A stretch of 64,000 bases of DNA from Chrysaora quinquecirrha (taxonomy: Eukaryota; Cnidaria; Scyphozoa; Semaeostomeae; Pelagiidae), in assembly GCA_014526335.1 (NCBI GenBank), contig JACTAT010000321.1:95456-159455 (forward strand), read 5' to 3'. This document shows, one piece after another, positions 15,001 to 23,373 of the stretch; position 1 is the first letter of the stretch, and each line of letters starts with the position of its first letter. Below the pieces are notes generated by a model. The model was not told where the DNA came from. It searched no databases and saw only the letters and a list, made by a program, of their open reading frames with translations. The translations under genes were made by a program, and so were the position numbers.

Positions 15001-15033
15001 ATAGCAAGAGTGAATGATTATGCTTGATGTTGT
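1..15033. repeat. 43-bp tandem satellite array (about 350 copies)
   Basis: A 43-bp unit repeats head to tail from the first base to about 15033; the array continues to the left of the window. Each unit carries the 8-bp palindrome GCTATAGC and the 6-bp palindrome TGTACA. Units from 1 to about 4000 are almost identical, the commonest change being TTATG to TTACG. From about 4600 rightwards substitutions accumulate. A 39-bp variant that lacks CAAG after GCTATAG becomes frequent from about 8.8 kb. The unit length is not a multiple of three and no long reading frame crosses the array, so it is non-coding. The last recognisable unit ends near 15033 in unique AT-rich DNA. A homogenised interior grading to a diverged edge fits unequal exchange, so this is probably the edge of a larger satellite block. 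Confidence 0.98.
7870..12240. repeat. Higher-order duplications inside the satellite
   Basis: Diagnostic variant units recur at fixed offsets. A unit with GATCTTCTAC lies at 8171 and 10524, one with GATGTTGAAC at 8472 and 10825, and one with TGTTTACGGC at 9141 and 11494. All three pairs are 2353 bp apart, so about 1.4 kb (roughly 7870-9230) was copied to 10223-11583. A third copy of part of it (about 8450-9000) lies 3240 bp further on, at 11690-12240. A separate pair of aberrant units with AGTAAGCAAG lies at 2431 and 4540, 2109 bp apart. The exact ends of each duplication are estimates by eye. Confidence 0.85.
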
Positions 15034-15240
15034 ATGATAAAATTTGTCTAATTAACATTTAACGGGAAATCTTAGTTCAATTACCTGAATTATTTCACAA
15101 AGATTGCGGATTCTTTTCAAGTTCTGTTCAGATTCTCGCTAAAATAAAATGGTAATCATATATGTATGTTAAAAAACAGGATGTTCACAAATAGTTTAGT
15201 ATGTTGGCTCGAAAGTATAGAATATTAATTTGTTTCTTAA
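15034..15240. other. Unique AT-rich spacer beside the satellite
   Basis: Leaving the last satellite unit, the sequence becomes non-repetitive and AT-rich. No open frame of note, splice-site pair or inverted repeat was seen. Confidence 0.6.
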
Positions 15241-15428
15241 AGCCCTGTCCAAACGTACTGAACATTTTCACTGAACAAGTGAGAAAGGTTCAGTGTTTTT
15301 GGCCACCAATTTTGGGACATGTTCAGTGTCGTTCAGAAAAATTCGATTGCATTTGGTCACCAGATAATGAACAACAAGGGACAATATTGGGACTCAGTGA
15401 AAATGTTCAGTGCGTTTGGCTGGGGGCT
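15241..15428. mobile_element. Short inverted-repeat element (MITE-like)
   Basis: The left end begins AGCCCTGTCCAAACG, followed by TACTGAACATTTTCACTG. The right end, read in reverse complement, begins AGCCCCCAGCCAAACG, followed by CACTGAACATTTTCACTG. This gives terminal inverted repeats of about 33 bp. Extending one A outwards leaves TA on each side, a possible TA target duplication. The interior holds further copies of TTCAGTG, a subterminal motif. There is no coding capacity, so it is a non-autonomous DNA element of about 190 bp, perhaps of the Tc1/mariner group by its TA flank. The assignment to a superfamily is inference. Confidence 0.7.
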
Positions 15429-15506
15429 TTATAACTCAAAGTCCACTCGATGTAAAGGAAAACGAATCGGTATCTTTGCATTCAGCTCTGGTTGGAGATC
15501 GTATTT

Positions 15507-15912
15507 ATCTTCATCATCATCATCATCAGCACAAACATCATCATCATCATCATCACTATCACCAGCGCCACAACCAGAGACATGATGATGATGATCAGTC
15601 ATCTTCATGGCCATCATCACCATCATGATAATAATAATTAATCATCATCATGATCACTGTCGTCATCATCCTCTTCATCATCGAAGGTGTGACAAGGTTT
15701 GGCAGAAATGGGATCATCAGGACCACCACCACCACCACCCTACCACCAGCACCACAACCACCCGTACCACTATCAGCAACCACCATACCAGGCCTACCTC
15801 TATCACTACAACCACCACAACCAGGCCTACCATTATCACACCACCACCAGAACCTCTCCCAGCGTCATGACCACATCGTGGTCATCATCATCATCATTCA
15901 ACCACCACCATT
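15507..15912. repeat. CAT/CCA trinucleotide-rich region
   Basis: Runs of CAT/ATC and ACC/CCA triplets fill about 400 bp. Open frames here read as poly-His, poly-Ser or Thr/Pro-rich peptides in several frames and on both strands, as expected of a simple repeat. They are not regarded as genes. Confidence 0.9.
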
Positions 15913-16289
15913 TATCGTCATAATCGCTATCGTCATCGTTGTGCATAGCGACAAACATCTTTCACCATTTGACTGAAATAGCTCTATTCAACCAGAGTCG
16001 TTTTTCGAACATGCCCATAGGGCCCCTACGTTTTTGAGGTTCATTCAAAAAACCTCCCTAGCGTCTTCTTGCTGTGATGAAAAGTGAAAACGTCAATCTC
16101 CTTTCTCTCGTTGTCGAAATAAAACGAAATAGAACGAAAAGGCAAACCACGAGAAAGTTAGCAGAGTGAACGAAAGATCAGACAACACAGTGCATGTTTC
16201 CAGTAGATAAAAAATATGAATTCTATGCGATACTAGAGGTTATATTTGAGCCTCCCATTAATCAGTTTGAGACTATTTCCATGTTTTCA
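15913..16289. other. Spacer before the Copia element
   Basis: No gene was seen. The stretch joins the triplet-rich region to the 5' LTR of the Copia element. Confidence 0.5.
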
Positions 16290-16398
16290 TGTCATGTAAT
16301 TATATATATATTAAATATTGTCATTCTAGGCATTGAGTATATATGAATAACTGGTGGGTGTTATCCCTATTCAAAAGACTTGTTTATCTGTTTTTACA
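16290..16398 (+). repeat. Copia 5' LTR (very short, about 109 bp)
   Basis: The segment starts TGTCATGTA and ends TTTTTACA, so it has TG...CA ends. It is directly followed by a primer-binding site. The first 75 bases align with a copy at 20390 that starts with the same heptamer just after a purine tract, so the two are the LTRs of one element. They are clearly diverged in the last third, indicating an old insertion. A length of 109 bp is at the short end for Copia LTRs. Confidence 0.8.
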
Positions 16399-16409
16399 TG
16401 GTAGCAGAG
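16399..16409 (+). promoter_or_regulatory. Copia primer-binding site
   Basis: TGGTAGCAGAG immediately follows the CA end of the 5' LTR. This is the usual form of the Copia minus-strand primer site, complementary to initiator methionine tRNA, in many Copia/Ty1 elements. The tRNA assignment rests on the motif only. Confidence 0.75.
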
Positions 16410-17837
16410 ATGAGTGGTTACAAGAACCCACCGGTGTTTAGCAAAGACAAACCATATGATAGATATATAGAAGAAATACGTGCATGGTGCATTGTTACTG
16501 AACTTGATAAAAAGAAGCAGGGAGTTGCTATTGCTTTGTCATTTCCTGAAACTGACCCAAGTGGGGTCCGTGATAAAGTCTTTAATGAGCTGAAATTAGA
16601 AACCATTAATGCAGATGATGGTGTTGAGAAGCTGATAACATACTTGGATAAACTGTTTAAAAAGGATGAGCTAAGTGAAGTGTATGAACGTTACATTATG
16701 TTTGATAGATTTGAACGAGAAAGTCAGCAAAAGATGGATGATTTTATCCTGGAATTTGAAAGACGTTATAACCGGATTATGCAAAAAGATATGAAGCTAC
16801 CACCGCCCGTTTTAGCATTCAAACTTTTAGATCCGTCCAAGCTGCCACACAAGGAAAGGCAGCTAGTACTGACAGCCGTTGATTATGCCAAAAAGGAACA
16901 TTTATTTGAACAAATGAAATCTGCCTTACGAAAGTTTTATGGTGAACAGTCCCTACCTCTTGGAGATATAGCTGGAAGTCAAGCAGTTAAACTTGAATCA
17001 AGTATGCTTACAGACACAAATGAAGTTCTATATTCACGTAATCGTTATCAATCTAACCGTTTTCAGCCAAGAAAATTTGAGTCTCAACCCAGATCATACT
17101 ACAAACAAGAAGAAAGTGGGACCAAACAGCCTCATGGACAAAAGATCAATCCAATTGGTTTTAACGGTAAACCAAACAAATGCAAGATCTGTGAATCAAT
17201 TCTGCATTATGCTAAGGACTGTCCCCATAAACGTCCTATTGAGGATAACATAACACTATTTGTTAGTCCAAAAGAAGAAGAAATGTGCCTCTTCAAAAGT
17301 GAAGCAAGAAATTCTGCTGTTCTTGACTCCGGATGTACTTCAACTGTTGCTGGTCAAAACTGGATAAACTGCTATCTTCAAACACTCGACATAGAGCAGA
17401 AGAAAAGCATTGATTTGCAACCTAGTAGCAAAGTTTTTAAATTTGGTGGTGGAGAAACAAAAACCTCTAAGGGACAACTCCAACTTCCCTGTGAACTAGC
17501 TGGAAAAAGTGTTTTTGTGAAAACAGACATTGTGGTTAGTGAGATTCCTTTATTACTCAGCAAACAAGCAATGAAAGGTGCAAAGATAAAGCTTGATCTC
17601 GAACATGATCAAGCAGAAATATGGGGCAACACTGTGGATCTGGACTGTACGTCATCTAGCCACTATTGCATCCCACTTGAGAAGCAAAGTGTAACAATTG
17701 ATACATGTTTCTTTGCAGACTCTAAAATCGAAACATACAATGAAAAACAGGAAATTCTAACCAAGTTGCACAAGCAATTCGCCCACCCTACACAAGATTG
17801 GTTAAAAGCACTTATGATTGATGCACATTTGGGATAA
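16410..17837 (+). CDS. Copia Gag and protease
   Basis: A frame of about 475 codons from the ATG at 16410; an in-frame ATG at 16398 overlaps the primer site and is less likely. The N-terminal part is a Copia-type capsid region. A zinc knuckle of the form CX2CX4HX4C (CKICES...HYAKDC) lies at residues 257-270. The aspartic protease motif LDSGCTST lies near residue 304, with Asp-Ser-Gly visible. The frame ends in the GAG-pre-integrase region (residues around HKQFAHPT), where it shifts out of register and stops at 17837; the downstream frame takes over at 17818. In an intact Copia element Gag and Pol form one frame, so the break is a lesion of this copy. The product would form particles and process the polyprotein. 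Confidence 0.85.
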   Translation: MSGYKNPPVFSKDKPYDRYIEEIRAWCIVTELDKKKQGVAIALSFPETDPSGVRDKVFNELKLETINADDGVEKLITYLDKLFKKDELSEVYERYIMFDRFERESQQKMDDFILEFERRYNRIMQKDMKLPPPVLAFKLLDPSKLPHKERQLVLTAVDYAKKEHLFEQMKSALRKFYGEQSLPLGDIAGSQAVKLESSMLTDTNEVLYSRNRYQSNRFQPRKFESQPRSYYKQEESGTKQPHGQKINPIGFNGKPNKCKICESILHYAKDCPHKRPIEDNITLFVSPKEEEMCLFKSEARNSAVLDSGCTSTVAGQNWINCYLQTLDIEQKKSIDLQPSSKVFKFGGGETKTSKGQLQLPCELAGKSVFVKTDIVVSEIPLLLSKQAMKGAKIKLDLEHDQAEIWGNTVDLDCTSSSHYCIPLEKQSVTIDTCFFADSKIETYNEKQEILTKLHKQFAHPTQDWLKALMIDAHLG

Positions 17838-20298
17838 AGATTACCAGGAAATTGCAAAGAAATTATATTACTCTTGTGAGATTTGCGTAAAGTTTCAGAA
17901 AACTCCTGCCAGACCTGTTGTTTCCCTTCCCTTAGCTACACAATTTAATGAGACTGTAGCCATGGACTTAAAAATTTGGAACAACAAAGTAAACATCCTC
18001 TATCTTATTGATATGTTTACTCGATTTACCACTGCTCGTATCATAAGAGATAAGAAACCTGCAACAATTATAGACAATGTTATAGAGATGTGGGTAGGAA
18101 ATGGCTTTGGTGCACCAGTGAAGTTTTTGGCCGATAATGGAGGTGAGTTTGCTAACGAGGAGTATAAAGAGATGTGTGCAATCCTGAATGTCGAAGTTTT
18201 GCATACTGCAGCAGAAAGCCCATGGCAAAATGGACTCTGCGAGCGTAACCATGCTGTAGTCGATCGCTGTCTGGAAAAGATTTTGGAGGATGACTGCAAA
18301 CTGAGGTTGACGCAAGCCCTATCCTGGGCCATTAACGCTAAAAACTGTTTGCAGATGTGGAATGGCTTCTCATCGTATCAGTTAGTATTTGGACAAAACC
18401 CAAATCTACCAAACGTGATGGTTGATCAGCTCCCAGCCCTTGAAGGGACAACCACGAGTGAAATTGTTGCTTCCCACCTTAATGCGCTTCACAGTGCTAG
18501 ACGGGCCTACATCGAAGCTGAATCGTCAGAAAAAGTGCGAAAGGCTCTTAAACACAAAGTAAGAGCAAATGCAACCAAGTTCTCCACTGGGGACAAGGTA
18601 TTCTACAAGAGAGATGGGAACAACAAATGGAAAGGGCCGGGCAAAGTAATTGGTCAAGATGGAAAAGTCGTTTTTATTCGACATGGAAACATATACGTCA
18701 GGGTATCAACAAATCGACTTGTTAAAATGGGGGAAGAGTTTCGACCGAGTAATGAGCCAAGCAATGATGTGACACCAAACCAACCCAACCCTGTTTCACA
18801 GGAACTTTTCCAAGCAGTCAGTGATAGCGATGAAGAAGCTCAAACTAACAGTGCAACATTGAATTCTACCACCCATGAGATGGAACAACAGGACAAAGTT
18901 ACAACCAGTGCGCCTCCAGTGGAACATTCAAACAGCTATAGTAATGGCAAATTGAAAACAGGTGCCAACCTTCCGAAAAAAAGTGAATGTATCAAATACA
19001 AAGAACGCGGAACAGATAAATGGAAAGACGCAACTGTTTTAGGCAGAGCAGGAAAAGCCACCGGAAAGTTTTTGACGTGGCTCAACATAAAGAATAAAGA
19101 TGATGCAGATTCCAAGTGTATTGATTTTGAAAAAGTTGAAGAGTGTAAATCAGTTAGTACTGAAAATGAGACAGAGAACGATGACAGAATCCAAGAGACC
19201 GCTGCTGAGACAGTATTATTCACACTTGTTCCTACTGAAGAGCATCAAACCAGTGTAGTTTTGGATGCCAAAAAGCAAGAAATACAAAACTGGGAAAACT
19301 TTGATGTTTACGAAGAAGTTGCAAATAATGGTCAAAAGGCTATTACTACAACTTGGGTGATCACTAGACACACACAGGGAGATTCTCATAAAACCAAAGC
19401 TCGTCTAGTAGCTAGAGGCTTTGAAGAAGAAACAGCAACGCAAGTGGATTCACCAACTGTTCTCAAAAGTACACTGAAAACCATGCTGGCAATTTCAGGC
19501 ATGATGAATTGGCAGTGTAAAACTACAGACGTAAAAGCTGCGTTCTTACAAGGAACAAAAATTGACAGAGACATTTACCTAAAACCACCAAAGGAAGCCA
19601 ACTGTCCTGATTCTTTGTGGAAGTTGAAAAGGGTGGTGTATGGCCTCAACGATGCAGCACGAAACTGGTTTTTTAGTGTCAAAAAGGAATTAGAAAGACT
19701 CGGATGTCTTCAGTCTAAATTCGACCCTGCATTATTCTATTCTTCTTCGATTAGTGGTTCAATGGAGGAATCATTGTTGTGCACGTGGACGACTTCAGTC
19801 ATGCAGGATCACAAACGTTCAAGAAAACATTGTGCGGAAATTGAGAGAGACATTCAAAATCAGTAAAATTAAAGAGAGTATTTTCAAATATATTGGCTTG
19901 AATATAATTAATCGTAACAATCACATTGAAGTATCTCAAGACGAATTTGTTAAAAACATGGAGCCTATTCCACTGACAGCTTCACGTCAATCACAGAAGA
20001 CATCAAAGTTAACACCTGATGAAACAGGGCTTGTCCGAAGTGTCGTTGGTCTCTAATTAATTCAACAACAGCCATCGCTGGAAAAAGATTGAAAATTGAA
20101 GTGGCTGCGATTAAAGAAATGATTGTACAAAAAGAGGTATTGATTCACGGGATATCAACAACAGAACAACAGGCCGACTCATTGACCAAACGAGGCTCTT
20201 GCATCAGAAAACTCATTGATGTTCTTACATCTGCAAAGTTAGGTCAATGTCATTCCATGGACATTACCAAAAGCACAAACTGCATACGAAAGATATGA
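17818..20298 (+). pseudogene. Copia integrase, reverse transcriptase and RNase H, broken
   Basis: The frame 17818-19866 carries the integrase. Catalytic acidic residues are visible in MDLKIW (about residue 49), LADNGGEF (about 104) and CERNH (Glu at about 141). The RVT_2 reverse transcriptase follows, with ARLVARGF, TDVKAAFLQG and VYGLNDAARNW. Just before the catalytic VHVDDF (19779-19796) the frame is lost: that motif lies in a second frame, and the following RT thumb and VRSVVGL segment lie in a third. Between about 20056 and 20089 most of RNase H is missing; only its C-terminal part (HGISTTEQQADSLTKR) remains, ending at 20298. With at least two frameshifts and an internal deletion this copy cannot move by itself. 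Confidence 0.85.
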
Positions 20299-20375
20299 CT
20301 AACATTTTGTTTTTTTTTGCTTCTTGTTTGCTAGATTGTTTAATGTTTATTTCATACATTTCACTATATAAAAGA

Positions 20376-20505
20376 CATAGGGAGGAATCTGTCATGTATT
20401 TACATATATAATAATATTGTCATTCCAGGTATTAATAACTGCATAATATGAATAACTGGTGAGTGTAAGCCAGTCAAATCTCTTTTCTAAAGGGCCGTTT
20501 TACGA
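20376..20505 (+). repeat. Copia polypurine tract and 3' LTR
   Basis: The purine-rich run AGGGAGGAA ends just before TGTCATGTA at 20390. It would prime plus-strand synthesis. The following roughly 75 bases match the 5' LTR (for example TATTGTCATTC and ATGAATAACTGGTG). After about 20465 the match fades, so the right end near 20505 is an estimate and no target duplication could be confirmed. Confidence 0.7.
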
Positions 20506-20619
20506 CCAGTAAAAGGTCTTCGTCACAAAAATTTTTCTGGGGGCAAGCCTACATGATTTTTTGTCTTTTGTCCCCCAAAGCCAAGACCCTGGCTACGCCA
20601 CTGCTGAGAGATTTCACGG

Positions 20620-21420
20620 TACATTATTGCTTGCATGATGAAGCAGATAATTCTGTTTTGAATGAAACAAAATACCCAAAATTGGACTGGGGGAGGGCGG
20701 TGATTGGAGCAATAATGAATCTGAATCTACATCCTGTATTTTCTTGACCATTTTGTCCAAGATGGTAACATAAGCTGCCATGGCTTGCCTGTACTTGGCA
20801 GGGCAATTTTTTGGGGGAAAAATGGCATTCATCTCAACCATCAGATCAGAGCACATATCATTTTATGGAAAAGAATAAATCAGTTTGTAGATTACTCTTG
20901 ATTAGTTTTATGTGCTGTAATTCATAATTCATGCAGTTATAATTTTTCCACAACAATAATGAGGTCTAACCTGTTTTCTAACAGCTGCCAAAACCACATC
21001 CACATTGCACCATCTTGATGGCACAAAGGCCAAAGCATACTTCCAAAACATTGCTATGAGAAAAATAAGGAATAATTAATTCTTACTTCAATAACCATAT
21101 ACTTCCAACTGACATACCAACCTGTATAAGAATTCTGTTGATTTTTTATGAGAGACTGTGTGAGCCACCATCTTCAAGTAGAATGAAGATTGGGCAAGAT
21201 AATTTGAACACAACAACAAAAACATACTTTCATTGATTGCACTACTTCGTGAGAACTGAATTTTGGTCTCCAATAATAAAACATGATGGACAAAATAATG
21301 ATGTAAACTTTAATTAAGCATTTAGAACCATTTATTTTTACAAAAGCAAACCTGTATGCCTTCTTTCTAATCCACCCAGAGAGTACTCAATCTTCTTAAC
21401 AGTAAAGTAGAGCTAGAAAA
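20620..21420 (-). pseudogene. Possible exons of an unrecognised spliced gene
   Basis: Reading the minus strand, several short open stretches have splice-like borders. At about 21414-21354 an open block (LYFTVKKIEYSLGG...) follows TTTTCTAG and ends at ACAG/GTTTGC. At about 21270-21120 there is KIQFSRSSAINE and VAHTVSHKKSTEFLYR, ending at ACAG/GTTGGT. At about 21058-20968 the block FWKYALAFVPSRWCNVDVV follows TTTCTCATAG and ends at ACAG/GTTAGA. At about 20856-20620 there is an 80-codon open frame (DLMVEMNAIFPPKNCPAKYR...). The pieces could be exons of one gene or of a transposon gene. The family is not recognised and some borders may be chance. Confidence 0.3.
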
Positions 21421-22487
21421 TAACACAGTGTCTAATGACAAGTGGATCAAGAACAATTTAAAAATGAAAAAAATACCAGTTTCCCAAACATGGGGTGTCA
21501 GCCCTCCCACAACCCCAGCTCAAAATGCAACATAATTTACACAGAAAGGAAAATTTTTTCACTGCCATGGTTCAGGTTCTTTGAACACTGATTAAATGCT
21601 GGTCTTTCAGAGCTAGGGAGTCAGATATGAGACCAGATCTTTTTGCTAGATCTGAATTGCTAGTCTCTTCAATATCTCTGTTCAATATCAATTTCATTTT
21701 CTGCTGGCCTATGTGGTGATTTTTAGGCCCATTTCAATTTTTCTTTGCAGCCCACATTATATTAAGGCCTAAATAGATCTTTTCAACAATTTCACACTCC
21801 AGATGGCTTACCCAAAACATAACATCAAAGAGGAAAGAGCCTTTTGATGTTCCTTGACGAGTTGATTTGGGAAATTACCTGACAATTTAAGTGAACTCTT
21901 AAGATCAGTAGTAAATATGTTGGCTCTCTGATCATGCAGCTAAAGTTTGAATTCCATCAACCATACATAGTACGCAACTTGTAAAAAAATCTATGCTAGT
22001 TCTTGCAATTGATCAAAATAAATATACTGAAAAAAGGCTCAGCAACATACCTAGCCAAAAGGAAAGTCAAACAGGGGGAGAGACTAGTGTTTTGTGATTT
22101 TGGAGAAAGGATTTCATTGAGCTTTAATTAAAACTCAGTAGCAGGGTCATTGGCTCTCTGACCATGCAGTCAAGATTTGAATCCTATCTTTTACAACATG
22201 CCGACTTGTAGAAAAATTCCATCTTAGTGTTTTACATTTTGGCCTAAATAGGTAGACTAGGCCTATTTAGTCTTTACTCTTATTAGGGATGGTCTTGACC
22301 GTTGGGATAAGATTGGACCATTAAACCTGACCTATTACTAAAGATCTTAAACATTTGAGCTGGGTCAAAGTTTAAATGAATGAAAGCATAGAAGCATGAT
22401 AAAGCTGTTAAAGACGAACTTCATATATCCAATAGGGTTTGCTCTCCAAGACAGTTCCGCGCATTGTAAAAACCTAATTTTCCCTCT
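21421..22487. other. Non-coding spacer with a diverged duplication
   Basis: No gene was seen. Two diverged copies of a segment around GGCTCTCTGA-CATGCAG lie near 21918 and 22149, about 230 bp apart. A small inverted repeat around AGATCT lies near 21630-21650. Confidence 0.5.
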
Positions 22488-22504
22488 TAATAATAATAAT
22501 AATA

Positions 22505-22825
22505 GGGCAGTATGCCCGAAATCGACTCTTCAGTGTGTAAGATGAGGGTTTGTCCTGGTCATGACATTAAACTGCATCCGGTTGTGGAGTTTCGACGTGG
22601 GATAATGAGGTTACCCTTTACCACAACTACCTCCAGGTCACCCTTGAGCAAGGTGTAGTACCTGTCAGCTCTCCCGAGGCCTCGAAATTCCGGGTTGGCG
22701 TCCGGCGGGGCTAGTCTGTCTCATGGGTAGGGGGGACCCTTCAGCCTTGGTTGGCAACCCCCCTAGTGATGGTGTCACAAAACTAATACCGGTGGTTGTG
22801 TCACCTTATCACCACTAACCTCATC
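22505..22825 (+). promoter_or_regulatory. Structured 5' leader of the R4/Dong-type LINE
   Basis: The leader is more GC-rich than its surroundings and rich in inverted repeats. GGGCA-GTA-TGCCC forms a hairpin at its very first bases (22505-22517). TAGGGGGG at 22728-22735 pairs perfectly with CCCCCCTA at 22758-22765. GGTGTCACAA at 22771-22780 pairs, with one mismatch, with TTGTGTCACC at 22796-22805. Related LINEs (R2 and some R4) carry self-cleaving HDV-like ribozymes at the 5' end; whether these stems form such a fold cannot be told by eye. Confidence 0.5.
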
Positions 22826-23373
22826 ATGAGTGTAATGTCAAATAATGGATTATCCAACAACGGCGTTAATGAGGGTGGAACTACATGTGAAGCTCTCTCG
22901 CCCGGCAGGTGTCTCACGGCTCAGCAGCGTGGGCCCGGTCGTCAACCAGCTACTGCTAGAAGGATCAGAAAGAAATGGTCGTATGAAGAAAACAGAATTG
23001 TCATGGAGTGTTTCTTTAGAAGTAATCCCAAAGTAATTGGGTATAGGATAAGAATGCATAATCTATGGAAAGACATGGAATGTTCCAAATAAGTGAACAA
23101 CGCTTACTAGATCAGAAGGCCCAGATAATGAAAAAGAAATGGTTGACAGATCTTGAACTAGAGGAAATTAAAAGGTTGATAGAGGATGTAGAATGTGGAA
23201 TTCCAGGAACTGTGATCAATGAAGAGAGAGATGAAGATGCTGAACGAGTGGCGGAAATCAATATGGATGAAGAAGATCAAAATGAAAATGAAACAATGAG
23301 AACGAGAGATTTTGTTGTAGACAGAGATCAAAATGAATTAGATGAAAAGCAAAAAGGATACTGCAACAGCTGA
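22826..23373 (+). pseudogene. R4/Dong protein, N-terminal part, with frameshift and stop
   Basis: From the ATG at 22826 the protein reads through a basic stretch into a Myb/SANT-like block (RKKWSYEENRIVMECFF...HNLWKDM). This frame ends at 23092. The next frame, open from 23065, continues with SEQRLLDQKAQIMKKKWL, which looks like the rest of the same block, so an indel near 23070-23090 is likely. The second frame ends in a single TGA at 23371-23373, directly before an ATG in the same frame. R2/R4-group proteins use such N-terminal regions to bind target DNA. Here it is separated from the RT only by these two lesions, unless initiation at 23374 is real. Confidence 0.7.

Noticed and set aside
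1..15033. CRISPR array
   Set aside because: The 43-bp units are contiguous, with no unique spacers between them, and the context is an animal genome.
1..15033. Telomeric repeat (TTAGG-like)
   Set aside because: ATTAGG occurs only once per 43-bp unit and never in direct tandem.
15319..15976. His-, Ser- and Thr/Pro-rich proteins
   Set aside because: They are translations of CAT and CCA repeats, open in several frames on both strands.
20968..21058. DUF4116-like repeat in the minus-strand exon (ALAFVPSRWCNVDVVLAAV)
   Set aside because: The resemblance is one short block only and no tandem repeat of it follows, so no family name was given.
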